Assembly (NCBI GenBank): GCA_015179125.1
Contig: WHVA01000314.1
Coordinates: 1-64,000, forward strand
Direction: 5' to 3'
Source of the DNA: Gautieria morchelliformis
Lineage: Eukaryota > Basidiomycota > Agaricomycetes > Gomphales > Gomphaceae
DNA: 64,000 nt
The first letter of the stretch is position 1. Each line of letters opens with the position of its first letter. A program made the translations under genes and the position numbers. Below the pieces are notes generated by a model. It did not search any database and was not told the origin of the DNA. It saw nothing but the letters and a program-made list of their open reading frames with translations. Shown here piece by piece: positions 32,944 to 45,139 of the stretch.

Positions 32944-35900
32944 TGAAGATGAAGTGGAGAGAGGATGGTGGGTGGGGCGGGGGGCACACGGTACACCACT
33001 GCACACTCGGCCCGAAACCACATACACACCACACACTCCCGAAGCCCAGCCCGCCCCACGTGGTGGACGCCTACGCGTCCCACCTGTCCATCCTCTTCCC
33101 TCTTCCATCCGCCCGCCCACCACACACACCTACAACTCTAGACACATACTCCTACGCGTTTTTCTCTCATCCCACGTGTTCTGTCTTTCTGTTTCTCCGT
33201 CCCCTCCGTTTCCCTTCCCTTCCCTTCCCCCTTTTCTGTTGTTTTTGGCGTGTTTGTATGTAGGATGACGGTGAGCCGAACGCTGGGAGGAGTCTTGGAT
33301 GGACTTGCTTGCCACACCGTGCCCGGAACGTCTTGTATTGCCCTGCGCGCGTGCATGAAAAGCGCCGCTGTGCTGTTCAGAAAATAATACGCTGGGTGAT
33401 GCTGATGCAGGGCGCCACGCCCCGGCCCCGCCACCCCCCTGGACGAGGGCCCAGATCAAGATCGCCCGCATTCAGTACTTCATAAGTCAACATGGCACCC
33501 AAGCCCCCCCGCCCCAAGCCCCCACTCATCCCTAGATGGGACGTCGACACCAAGGGTCCAAGATCGATGCCCCAGCCAGGCCAGCCCTGCCGCTAAAAGC
33601 GCCGCATCTCGGGTACCCGGCCCGCGGCGATCCCGCGTACCCTGGGGTGTCCGATTACAAATGACCTTACTTGCACTTGCTTGCCTCCTTTTTTTTCAAT
33701 GGCGTGTTTTAACTTGGCTGGGCTGTTCTCGGCTCCAGCGCGAACCAGGACACGTTGCAAGCTTAATACTTCTTTTGTCGGCAAACGCGCTTGTTCGTTC
33801 GCGCCGAGGCCTGCAGCGTGTTCCTTACTAAGCGCGTCAGGCGCGTTTGCGTCTCAGGTCGGGACTTGGATTTGGATTTGCATCTGGATTTGGCATTTGG
33901 GCATCGATCCATCATGCATCATGGCATCAAGAATGAGTTGCTAGTCAATATGTTATTTGTGGTGCACCTTACCTTAGCTTGATCTTATTTATATTATATC
34001 AGCTTAGCCCTAAATCAATAATAAATCAGATCTGATATCGTCATTCTACGATTTGCCCCCCGAGCGAGCCAGCTGTTCCGACCTCGCACGCCCATTGTTC
34101 TTTTCCTTTCCTTTCCTTTCCTTTCCTTTCTCTTTACCCGCGCCCGCGCGTTCGGCGTTCACATCACCAACACTGTGACCGTGCGCGCGTCGGCCCCACA
34201 CCTTCAAGTTCTGTCGGGCGTGCGATGCCACGTTCCATAGGATTCCACTTCACCAGGAGGCACGTGTCTGGTCACGGTGCTGAATGGACGCAGCGAGAAC
34301 GCCATTCAACGAAGTCCGGCGCAGGCTCAGTGAGATCTGGGGCACGGAGCACTCCGCCGTGTAGTGGCACTGTCAACCAGAGCGGAGCAACGCATTATAT
34401 AGTGGCCAAGCCAGACGCGGGGCCGTGAATGGCCCACAGTAGAATAAATACACAGGCATTTACAAGGGGAATTCTATACCAGTGGGTGTGTACGTCAGCA
34501 CTCGTGTGTCACGCGCAGGTACCCGAGCAGTCCAAAGGCTGGATCTGTGGTGCATCTGACGACGGCTAACGGCTCGGGTATTCGACATGAATGGAGGGAT
34601 GCGCCGCGGCGCACCGAGGTGTGCGTCCTGTGTCGTCTCTGAGTGATCCTGTAAGATATGGGACTGGAACATGCAGTTATTCCGATCGCACTCTCGAGCC
34701 AATCTGCGCTGCAGCAGCCCCACGCCGAATCCAACTTCGGCTCCGCCCCTCCGAAAGCGTATACTGTATACCCGGTGCAAACGTTTTATCCTGCTGGGTA
34801 CTTAGTCGTCAACGTCGGTCGCTAAGTACCCACTCGTTGATCATCATCATAGCCAGCCTTCTTGCATTCCTTGTTCCTTCATCTACGCCTCGATGTCGAA
34901 ACATTAGATCCGTTAGTAATCGCAGACACACGACGTGACCCCAAACTCGAGGCTGGACCTGACGCGCACGCGCTGAGTCCGTATGGTTTGATGGTCACTC
35001 CTAACATACCTGTCATCGCGATACCGTGAGACACCGACGCCACGCGCAATCTTGAAATCTTGATACAATACACTGGCTGAGGTCAAGACACCGAGATATC
35101 AGATTATCTCTGAGGCCTTAGCGCGCGCTGCCACGTGTAGGATTCAGTTTCAGGCTAGCAGCTTCTGTGAACTCCACTGCATACCTTATACACTAAGCAC
35201 GGCCAAGCCAGCTAGCTTACGAGAATCTAGGAAAGAATTCAAGCATCGTCCTGTATAACTATACATAGCGCATACCATTGGTGTTGCACACAGACTTCTT
35301 GCAAAGGCGCGTGATGCATCGATCGCAGAACTTGGCGAATCCGGCGAGTGATTATGCCTCGCATGGATGAAGATATCACCCATGCGACCAGCCTTTTGCT
35401 TTGTGGCAAACCTTTCCTTTTTTGACGATACTTCTCCCAAGAGATTGACGAACGGAAGACTCGGGGAAGATTCGGAGGCGGGTTCAGAGATCTACAGGGA
35501 CCGCCGGAGATACAATTTCAGCCTACAGGAAGCCTGCGGAGCCGGCGCTGGGGTTCGAAGCAAAGCGAGAGAAGCCTTTGATTGGCTCCAATCTGCCTTA
35601 TCTGCGGTGTCATGTGTACTTCTTCGCGGAAACTATTGCCTTTGCAGGACGCGCCGATCCACCCTGGTTGCAATCCACCGTCATGACAGTTCCACTCTTG
35701 CCTCACGATCCGCAGATGCTCCACCAAGATTCAACCGGAACACAGACCACAGCTTTGCTCACACCACTGTGCCAGACTGTATTCTGCATGCATACCGTGC
35801 CACAACTTTCAGTGCTCCGCTCTCAGACTCCTTGATCTACAGCGAGACTCACGTGTTGTTGATACTATGCTCTCATAGCATAGCTGCCACTGGGCACGTG

Positions 35901-35984
35901 GCTGCTATTATACACCTCCGCAGCTCCTGTCACCCCAATTGTAAGCAGCCGCCATCAAGGCCCTTGGCCAGATCAGTGCCGAGC
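32944..35984. other. 3-kb stretch without recognised genes
   Basis: Short ORFs only, none with identifiable motifs. A (CCTTT)n microsatellite lies at about 34101-34130, and pyrimidine-rich runs occur near 33180-33240. Nothing further seen. Confidence 0.5.
34101..34130. repeat. (CCTTT)n microsatellite
   Basis: About six uninterrupted pentamer units. Confidence 0.85.
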
Positions 35985-35991
35985 ATTTGAA

Positions 35992-36225
35992 TTGGAGGCG
36001 GCACGGTATCACTTCCGAACATGGAATCTGGCGACTGGCGAGCATCATACAAATGGCAGAGGTGCATATGCGGGCAACGACTCGGGGCAACAGGTGTGTT
36101 CGCGGAGACGTGGTAAGCCCGACGACAACATTAGAGAGCATGCCACTGCTGCGTTGGTGTTGCAGAAGGACTGTCAGACAACCGGGGGCCGAGAGATTGA
36201 CATGAACGACACTGCGCGCAAATAG
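35992..36225 (+). pseudogene. unknown coding remnant with helical end, copy 1
   Basis: Frame with EAARYHFRTWNLATGEHH and HATAALVLQKD, ending at 36225. The same residues occur in the second duplication block, so the sequence is conserved as coding or was until recently. No start codon is present here (the frame begins FELEAARYHF). Function unknown; it precedes the seven-helix gene in both blocks. Confidence 0.4.
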
Positions 36226-36618
36226 ACAAGGAAGTTTAAGGAGTCGACGACGACGGACGAGAAGCTCTTGGCTGCCCACTAGTGCCCACGAGCGCTGGAG
36301 CATCCACACACGTAAAAAGTTAAACTTATGTAAATTTTAGACCGAGCTTCCAACACCGCATTACACAAGGAGCACGGTACATAACGGGCAGCTATATATC
36401 AATCAATAGCAATGATGCACAGGCACCGCATGAAAACCAAATCCTCCGCCGTGTATTCGCTGGTCAGTCCGGGTGGCGGCATGGAATGTAAGAGGCTGTC
36501 ATCGAATTTGCAACGACCTCGAGTGTCACCTTCACTACTGCATAGTATGATATTACCCGAGTTTTTCTCGTGATATCGCAACGGTATTTACACAACGCTT
36601 TCCACACTGGGAGGACCC

Positions 36619-38797
36619 ATGATATCGATGATTGGTGTTCTGGTCACTATTTTCGCCTTTTTTTCCGTGGTTGATTGTAAGCTTTGCTTATTACCGTGCA
36701 GGGCGCCTTATCGATTTAAAATTCCCCAGCAACCACCGTTCGTTCTCAGAATAGATTGGTTTCTGCTGTCACTGTTGGCCCGCCGAGCAATGCGAATACA
36801 TATGCTTCTTATGCAAGGCTGTCTGCTTACCACTTGCCGTCCAGTGTACTGTTGCCAATGCCGTGTGGCAGGCTACCCAGAATGAGGCTTGCAAGTCGAC
36901 CCCCATGTGCTGTACAACCGAGTATCTCCAGACTTGGGCAGCAGTCAGTTGGTGCAACAGCGGTCCAAGCATTACGCCGGTTACTGGGCCAGCCTTTGGA
37001 CAGTATGCTGTCTCAGGTAAACTGCATCACGGTTGTATATTTCAGTCTGATTTTTATGTGTAATTACAGAACGGGCCACCTATTGCCGTTCCCGAGGACT
37101 CCAAGTTGACGACGTCCGGCTCCAACTGTCGCCGGCACAGACGGACTTTTTCAATTATCTGAACCGTCGAGATGAACGTGCGTGTTTGAGCGTTTTGTAG
37201 GCTGTCCACGTTGGAATGCTTTGAAGCAGAAGTTAGACAGAAACAAACGGCCTTTTTCGCCTTTCAGATAGCTGGCGGCCACATTGGCCTCCCACTCCTT
37301 GCCCTAGTGTCTATCTTATCCCGAAAAGTTCATCGAGACCCAGCGTTCTTCAACTTCTGTCTGACCTGGATCGTCTCTAGCGTCGTATTCTGTGTTCTGT
37401 ACGTACTACAAATGTTTTTGAACTGCTGAACCCTGACTTCGCCTTCAGTCTCTATCAGGGCACTCAAGGACACACTTTTAATGTGCCCTACGGTGGCACT
37501 ATCTACTCCCCCAGTGTCCAGTTCACCCGCCGGTGTTATATCCAAGCCTCTCTCATTCCCGGCGTGCAGGCGATGACCGCTTGTTCTACTGCCGCCCTGG
37601 TAATCCAGGTAGGGAACGACGCTTACTATTCACCCCTTGCTGACATGACCTACGCCCCCCATAGCTGTGGCTCCGACTGCGTACCGCAATATATGGGGTC
37701 ACCATTAGTCCCGTACAACCTCGACTGATCACAACCGCTGTACGTTTCATTTAGATATACAGAGCCGTTACATGACTAAAACTTTGGGTTAAAAAGCTTA
37801 TTATGGCGCCTTGGATCTTGTTTATATCCTTTTCCATCCCTGCAAGTTTTGTGAGCCCCAGCTGCTCCCGTGTCTTGATTACTCCTCACCAGCATTACCA
37901 TGCTTTTATTACATAGGTCACCAATATCAGAAGTGGAGGGCCGACCATCACAAACATCTTTTACTGTACTATTCAATTAAGCTCGAGAAGTGCGTCGTTG
38001 TAAGTCGAGGCTGTGAGCTGACGATTCTCGCAATGCTCACCACTCGGGTTTCCAGTCTGAGGGCCGAATACGGAATCGTCCTTGTGTTCATACTAATGAC
38101 GCTCATCTGGGATGGTAGTGCTCCCCTCCTCCGCTGACAATCTGTGTGCTAACATTCTTTAATTCTTTACCTTCAAAGTCCTGCTGGTGAAAACCATGTA
38201 TCTCCACTGGTCGGCCTATCGGACCAAGAGTGCTGTCTCGCTCTCCATTCTCCTGCGGGTGGCCGCTTTCAGCCTGTTCCGTGTAGTCGTTGCCATGTAC
38301 AATTTCTCCTTAACCTCCCATCATGAGACGTTAACTCCAGTTCTTCTATCACAGCGCGTATGCGACAGTGTTATTTTCAACCCAAAACTCGGTGACATCG
38401 TGGACATCTGGGTCGACTGGAATAACAACAACGTTTGTCAATCTTGTTGTCCCTGTCTGGGTTGATTTATCCCAAGCTGCACGTGAGTCTCCGTCAACCT
38501 CTGTTCATCGATCGACGCATCTCAACTTCTACACTACACTACAAAGTCCCTCTCGTCGCATTTCTGGTTCTGGGTACTACCAAAGTATAGGCCCTCATGC
38601 TATGGTACCGGTTCACCCTTCTGATATCTATAATTTCATCTCAGGAAACTTTGGCCACCTTGATGGTTTGGCGTACAAATAGCAACAGCAGAGAGACTGC
38701 ATCCGGCGAGAACGACAATCTCGCCTATCCATTCACTGATCTGCAAGACACCCACCCTGCTGTACAGGCTAACACGGAGAGAACGGTACATCAGTGA
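36619..38797 (+). CDS. seven-helix membrane protein, copy B
   Basis: Multi-exon gene of the same family as copies A and C. A hydrophobic leader MISMIGVLVTIFAFFSVVDC begins at 36619. An extracellular Cys-bearing part, VANAVWQATQNEACKSTPMC then CTTEYLQTWAAVSWCNSG (36860-37015), joins across an intron to ERATYCRSRGLQVDDV (37070-37180). Helices then follow: IAGGHIGLPLLALVSILS, FFNFCLTWIVSSVVFCVL|LY, IPGVQAMTACSTAALVIQ|LW, APWILFISFSIPASFV, GIVLVFILMTLIWDG, SLSILLRVAAFSLFRVVVAM, NLVVPVWVDLSQAA|VPLVAFL. A soluble tail ends NTERTVHQ at 38797. Introns are about 49-56 bp at conserved places. The joint between leader and ectodomain is unresolved and may be broken, so the N-terminus is tentative. Likely a plasma-membrane receptor-like protein; ligand and partner unknown. 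Confidence 0.6.
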
Positions 38798-39280
38798 TGC
38801 GCACGGGCGCACGCCTCCAAGCTTCAAATTGATCACCCGAATTGGCTCCAGCTGGACTAGCAGCATCAGGATAGTTGGACCGGGGCATACGTGAGCCTCG
38901 CTCTGAGACCGGTACGGTATATACCCGGTATGCATACCGCTTATATCACCGATACCACGGAAACACAAGGTGTCCCACTTTTCCCTTTTCCTGATGAGTG
39001 TGCCCATTCGTCGGAGTGATTCCATCATTCCATTGCACCCGTCCACGTTTAGAGCACATTTCTTTAATCTCCTCCATAGACATACATTTGGACCCATAAA
39101 TAATACACTCATTTGTGCATGTGACTCAGGCTAAGATTCAGGGGAGAAACGTCAACGCATATACACTACGGAGATACTATGTATAATCGACGAATCTTCG
39201 AGGAGACTGATCCGGAGCCGAAGTCCACGTTCACGTGTGAATGGATTGGCTCCGATGAGAATAGAATCCCTACCGGCCAT

Positions 39281-39632
39281 ACCCCCCGTAGTGCACTATA
39301 GGCAGGACTCAACCACCACGACATTCGACCGGCGCGGCCTATGCCACGCACCGGCGCTGGCAGACCGAGTCACATGCGCATGTTCGAGTGAGCGGAGGCG
39401 TGTGGGCGGATACGGGGCTGTCAACATGAAGTTAAACTTACTAGTAATACCTCCCGTAGTACACTACTAGTATAGGCAGGACTCAGCCACCACGACATTC
39501 GACCGGCGTGGCCTATGCCACGCACCGGCGCTGGCAGACCGAGTCACATGCTCATGGTCGAGTGAGCGGAGGTGTGTGGGCGGATCCGGGGCTGTCAACA
39601 TGAAGATAAACGCGTTAAACGTTAAGCTTACT
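39281..39632. repeat. 168-bp tandem duplication, two copies
   Basis: Units 39281-39448 and about 39449-39632 both contain CATTCGACCGGCG and GGCTGTCAACATGAAG. They lie between the two duplication blocks. Confidence 0.85.
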
Positions 39633-39678
39633 AGTAGAGTCAATACTGAACATAAATTGCGTGCAGCGTCAGTGTGGT

Positions 39679-39960
39679 ATGTCATTTGAAATGGAGGCGG
39701 CACGGTATCATTTCCGAACATGGAGTCTTGCGACTGGCAAGCATTTGGCGATGTAAAAATGGCAGAGGCGCGTATGTGCAACGAGCAACAGGTGAGCATG
39801 AGTCCCCGGAGACGTGGTCAGCCCGACAACACATTAGACTGTTAGAAAGCATGCCACTGCTGCGGTGGTGTTGCAGAAGGACAAGCGGGAGTTGCAGAAG
39901 GACAAGTGGGAGCTGAAAGATGACAGGAACGACACTGCGCGCAATAGAGAAGGAAGTTGA
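39679..39960 (+). pseudogene. unknown coding remnant with helical end, copy 2
   Basis: ATG 39679 opens MSFEMEAARYHFRTWSLATG but stops after 22 codons. A downstream frame gives VLQKDKRELQKDKWELKDD, a charged heptad-like stretch ending at 39960. It is the second copy of the remnant at 35992 and suggests the original protein ended in a coiled coil; here an in-frame duplication of QKDK(R/W)EL lengthened it. Confidence 0.4.
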
Positions 39961-40266
39961 AGGAGTCACGGGCGAGAAGCTTGGCTGCCCGGTGCCGATG
40001 AGCGCTGGAATATCCGCACGTGCAAACTTATGTAAATTTTAGACCGAACTTCCAACACCGCATTACACAAGTAGAGTACTACATAACGGGCAGCGATATC
40101 AATCAATGCCCATGATGCCACAGGCAGCGCATGAGACAAAATCCTACCCCATATATTCCCTGGTCAATCCGGGTGGCAGCATAGAATGTAAGAGGCTGTT
40201 CCAATTTGCATGTTCCAACGAACTCGAGTGTCACCTTCACTAGTATATTATCGCAACCGGCGGTCA

Positions 40267-40358
40267 GTGATTTTGCTACCAATAGATACTAGCTCAACTG
40301 AATGATGTGCCTAATATTTTCAATCAGTCGAGCCAATATATATAAGTAGCAAAACCAC
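40267..40358. mobile_element. short MITE relative upstream of seven-helix copy C
   Basis: Starts GTGATTTTGCTACCAATAGA and ends GTAGCAAAACCAC, so it has inverted termini. It shares the inner TGTGCCTAATATTTTCAAT with the 158-bp MITE at 15688. It is probably an internally deleted copy. Confidence 0.65.
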
Positions 40359-40409
40359 TAAATTCGAATTCTATAGATTTATACGACGCTTTTCACACTG
40401 GCAGGACCC

Positions 40410-42545
40410 ATGATGATTTCTGCTCTGGCCACGATTTTCATCTTTTTTTCTGCGGTTGACTGTAAGATTTGCTTATTACCGTGCAGGACATCTTATCGAT
40501 GTAGATTCCCCAGCAACCACTCCTTCTCAGCATAAATTGGTTAGATCTACTGTCACTGTTGGCCCGCCGAGCAATGCGAGTATATATGCTTCTTATGCAA
40601 AGCTGTCTGCTTACCACTTGCCTTCCAGTGTACTGTTGCGCGTGCTGTGTTTCAGGCTACCCTGCGTGAGGCTTGCAAGTCGAACTTCATGTGCTGTGCA
40701 TTCTTGTGCTGTACAACCGAGTATCTCCAGGCTTCGGCAGCAGACATGTGGTGCCACAACGATCCAGCCGTTGTACAGCATCATATCACAGGTAGACGAC
40801 ATCACGGTTGTATATTTGTTCTAATTTTTATGTGTAATGACAGAACGTGTCACCTATTGCCATTCCCAAGGACTCCAAGTCGACGACGTCCAGCTCCAAC
40901 TGTCGCCGGCACAGACGGACATTTTGAATGATCTGAACCATCGAGATGAACGTGCGTGTTTGAGCGTTTTGTAGGCTGTCCACGTCGGAACGCTTTGAAG
41001 CAGAAATTAGACAAAAACAAACGGTTTTTTTCGCCTTTCAGGTAGCTGGCGGCCACATTGGCCTCCCACTCCTTGCCCTAGCGTCTATCTTATCCCGAAA
41101 AGTTCATCGAGACCCAACGTTCTTCAACTTCTGTCTAACTTGGATCGTCTCTAGTGTCGTATTCTGTGTTCTGTATGTACTACAATGTTTTTGAAATGCT
41201 GAACCCTGACTTCGGCTTCAGTCTCTATCATAGCACTGAAGGACACACTGCTAATCTTCCCCACAGCGGCAATACGTTCTTCCGCACTGCCCAGTTCACC
41301 CGCCGGTGTTTTGTACAAGCCTCTCTCATTCCTGGCGTTCAGGCGATGACCGCCTGTTCTACTGCCGCTTTGGTGATCCAGGTAGGGAACGATGTGTACC
41401 ATTCACCCCGTCCTGACATGACCTATGTCCGAAAGCTGTGGCTCAGACCGCGTACCGCAATATATGGGGTCACCATTAGTCCTGTACAATCTCGATTGAT
41501 CACAATTGCTGTAGGTTTCCATTTAGATATACAGATCCGTTACATAACTAAAAATTTGGGTTAAAAAGCTTACTGTGGCACCTTGGATCTTGCTTATATC
41601 CATTTCCATCGCTGCAAGTTATGTGAGCCCCAGCTGCTCCCGTGTCTTGATTACTCCTCGCCAACATTACCATGATTTTATGACATAGGTCAACAATGCA
41701 AGGCTGGGCCCAAACATCTTTTACTGTGCTGTTCAATTAAACTCGAGAAGTACGTTGTTGTAAGTCGAGTGTGAGCTGACGATTCTCGCAATGCTCACCA
41801 CCCGGGTTTCCAGTCTGAGGGCTGAATACGGAATCGTCCTTGTGATCTTACTGGTGACGCTTGTCTGGGATGGTACTTCTCCCCTCCTTCGCTGACAATC
41901 TGTGTGCTCAACGTTCTTTACCTTTCAAAGTCCTGCTGGTGAAAACCATGTATCTCCACTGGTCGGCCTATCGGACCAAGAGTGCTGTCTCGCTCTCCAT
42001 TCTCCTGCGAGTGACCGCTTTCAGCCTTTTCCGTGTAGTCATTGCCATGTATAATTTTTCCTTAACCTCCCATCATGAGACGTTAACTCCAGTTCTTCTA
42101 TTACAGCGCGTATGCGACAGTGTTATTTTCAACGCGCATCTTGGCGAAATCGTGGATAACTGCATCGACTGGAATACAAACTACGCTTATCAGTCTTGCA
42201 GTCCCCGTCTGGGTTGATTTATCGCAAGCTGCACGTGAGTCTCCGTCAACCTCTGTTCGTTCATCGACGCATCTCAACTTCTACACTACAATACAAAGTC
42301 CCTCTCGTCGCATTTCTGGTTCTGGGTACTACCAAGGTATACGCCCTCATGCTATGGTGTTCACCCTTTTGGTATTTATACTTTCATCTCAGGAAACTTT
42401 GGCCACCTTGACGTTTTGGCGTACAATTAGTAAAAGCAGACAGACTGCACCCAGCGAGGGCGACAACCGCACCTATCCGCTCATTGATCTGCAAGACACC
42501 CACCCTGATGTACATGCTAATGCGGAGAGAACAGTGTATCTGTGA
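40410..42545 (+). CDS. seven-helix membrane protein, copy C
   Basis: Best-preserved member of the local family. A leader starts at ATG 40410 (MMISALATIFIFF). The ectodomain has CTTEYLQASAADMWCHN, then ERVTYCHSQGLQVDDV. After a 49-bp intron comes PEIRQKQTVFFAFQVAGGHIG, opening the first helix. Further helices contain FNFCLTWIVSSVVFCVL|LY, CFVQASLIPGVQAMTACSTA, RLITIA, APWILLISISIAASYV, GIVLVILLVTLVWDG, SLSILLRVTAFSLFRVVIAM and VPLVAFLVLGTTK|ETLATL. The cytosolic tail ends NAERTVYL at 42545. Exon phases agree at every junction I followed from the ectodomain to the end; the first junction after the leader is uncertain. No DRY or other canonical GPCR signature. Function unknown, receptor-like by topology. 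Confidence 0.62.
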
Positions 42546-43010
42546 TGCGCACGGGCGCACGCGTCCAAGCTTCAAATTGATAACCCGAATTGGCTCCAGC
42601 TAGCAGCATCAGGAGAGTTATACGGGGGCACACGTGAGCCTCGCTCTGAGACCGTATATACCCGGTGCGTATACCACCTATACCGCCGATACCACGGAAA
42701 CACAAGGTGTCCCACTTTTCCCTTTTCCTGATGAGTGGGCCCATTCGAGTGATTCCATTGCACCCGTCCACGTTTTAGAGCACATTTCTTTTGATCTCCT
42801 CCATAGACATACATTTGGACCCATAAATAATTCACTTATTTGTGCAGGTCGCTCAGGCTAAGATTCGGGGAGAAAGGTCAACGCAGATACGCTTACTGGG
42901 ATACTAAGTATATATAATCGACGAATCTTCGAGGAGACTTTGGAGCCGAAGTTAAAGTTCACGTGTGAATAGATTGGCTCCGATTAGAATAGAATGCCTA
43001 TCGGCCATAC

Positions 43011-43814
43011 CTCCCATAGCACCGCATATGAACCACTGAAAACCTATTGTTTCAACCATTGAAATTTCAGTGGTTAAATCACTGTGTTCTGTGCATATCC
43101 ACTGAGCTTCTGTGAGAACCAATCCGGAGACACGCAGGGAGGAAGAAGGCGACTGGATCGGTAGGGGTGGTACGCAAGCTAACATCTGTGCAGAGAATGG
43201 AGTTATTACAGTATTTCCATGTTCAAATCATTGTATTTAAGTAGTAATATCATACAAATCCAGTGTATATATCATGGACACTATAACGAATTATCACCGA
43301 GGTTTCATGAGGTAATCACGGAATGTTGGGTCAAGTACAGCAATAACTCAGTGTACCAAGAGTGGAAATACTCATGGGTGGCTCACTGCATTCCAGAGAA
43401 TGTAGCACTGAAATATGGGGAAGTATCATTGCATTGTCCAGACAAGTACCACCTACAATCCGTGATTTTTTCGCCATTTTTCATTTGTTAGAGGCTGAGC
43501 TAGAAGGCGGATTTTCTGTGACTTGTGCACCCAAAGCTGGCGGAAGATCTAATAAACTTTAGTGAAAATAGCAGTCTATTTCAGGTTAATATTATGTAAT
43601 AACAGGTATATAAGATGTAAAATACCTGCCAAGTCATTGAATTTCTATGGAGATACCACTGTATTCCAGCATCTGGCAGGTCAGGGAAGGTGGCTGCGAG
43701 CGCGGCGTGTGGCTAGCTTGCGATATCACAGTGGGTGTGGCTGCATGCTGTCGTTGGGCTACCAAGGCATGCTGCAGCTGCCAGTGCAGATCCCATACAG
43801 CTTCGGGATGTGTC
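43011..43814. other. no recognised gene
   Basis: AT-rich; one plus ORF (43219-43491) without known motifs. A small palindrome around AACCACTGAAA / TTTCAGTGGTT lies near 43024-43076. Confidence 0.45.
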
Positions 43815-44842
43815 TGTCAAGATTGGTTTTTAGGCGTTAATATCGTGTATTAGTAAACACAGCGAATGCCCGAATAGCTTGTGCAACGAAGTGTGCCGTT
43901 CGACGAATAAGGTGAATCAATAAATGTTCAGAAGGAAAGAGGGCTGCTTGAATGGAGCTCACCCTATCTACAGTCATAGTGAAGTAGCCCATGATACTTG
44001 ATGATGTAATGTGCAAGGTCTCATGGAAAGGTTGTCAAGCAGTAACAATCCTTTCACCGGTGAAGGTGCTCCTTTGGAGCCCTCCGCCGACAGCACTGAT
44101 AATAGTACGAAGGCTAAGGTGGTGAAGGTGAAGTATGAAAACTCACCAGTGGAGCTTAAGTCCTCCTCTGGTTGGGGATGGTAGTCTATAGAAGAGGGCT
44201 CAAGATGATGGTCACAGTGAGGTCAAGTTTTGCACAAGATAGATGTATGATAATTGAACTGGGGAATATACATGTGAATGTAAACTACTTATACTGAATG
44301 CTCATATGATGTTAGCGAATAGGAAAGAGGCCATCTTGAGTCAGGGTTGGATAGGGGTGCGCAGTCAGGATACAAAATAGGTGAAACACATATACAATGG
44401 AAGAGGGGAGGAGTGCAAACATGAAACAACAGAGGGAGAGAGGATAAAGGTACCTATGTAAGAAAACACGCCTTAAGACCTGCATACATGTTGACCTGCA
44501 TGGACTCTTTGTCTGCTGGGTTGATCCCACATGACCTACGGGTAGGACGTCCCGCGAATGCATCCCGACCATATGAACACCTAAAGGGGGTTGGATTGAG
44601 AAGATGATGGGGCTAGTGATGAACCATCACGCCGGGTAAATGGTATCGATCGTATTTGATGGCGTGCCTGCTGGTGAAATGTGTGAGCAGCGAATAGCGG
44701 TTCGGAGAATGGGGGGAACAGCGAATGGAGTGAACGTAGAGGAAGAGTGGTTGAAGGGTGGGGCGAACTCTGGCGAAGATGCTAGGGGTGATGAGGGGGA
44801 ACATAGAGGCAGCGGGGTAAGGGAAATAGACAGGTCATGACA
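43815..44842. repeat. about 1.03-kb LTR (family G1), copy L1
   Basis: Runs from TGTCAAGATTGG to GGTCATGACA, with TGTCA/TGACA ends typical of gypsy LTRs. The same unit occurs in both orientations at 49014, 51000 and 52813 and in pieces at 46098-48836. It has no coding capacity. It may be the 5' LTR of the gag remnant that follows, but the flanks show no clear target duplication. Confidence 0.8.
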
Positions 44843-45139
44843 CCCACACCTCCTCAGTGCCTGTGGCCTGGCACCTGTTGACATCATGGCTGATGCCATC
44901 AGTCGATAGGCGCACTGTCTCTGATCGACCGCACGTGGTCGAGGCCCGTATCCCTGTATCTTATCTAATCTATAGATAAGATAGCCGTTCGTGATGTTGT
45001 GTATCTGTTGTCTGTGTCGATGTCCGTCGTAAGTGTCGTTCCTACTCTTTTTTAGTCATTTTTCCTTCTTTCTTTTATTAGTCTCTTTGTGTACATAGAT
45101 GACTTAGAATAAAATAATTGCGTATATCATAACAGTGAC

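Larger units (their letters stand above)
35985..39290 (+). repeat. segmental duplication, copy 1 (contains seven-helix gene B)
   Basis: This block and 39680-43010 share the same order: coiled-coil remnant, 5' flank, seven-helix gene, and about 400 bp of 3' flank to TCGACGAATCTTCGAGGAGAC. Identity is high in the exons and lower with indels in the flanks. Confidence 0.85.
39680..43010 (+). repeat. segmental duplication, copy 2 (contains seven-helix gene C)
   Basis: Matches 35985-39290 in order and orientation. It differs by a MITE-like insertion at 40267-40358 and by small indels. Confidence 0.85.

Noticed and set aside
36640-36706. 25-nt intron GTAAG...GCAG after the leader of the seven-helix genes
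   Set aside because: Too short for a spliceosomal intron and it gives a stop in copy C; the N-terminal structure is left open.
44884-45139. 5' leader and primer-binding site of the gag remnant
   Set aside because: No TGG or half-tRNA site next to the end of L1; linkage of L1 to the gag remnant cannot be shown.
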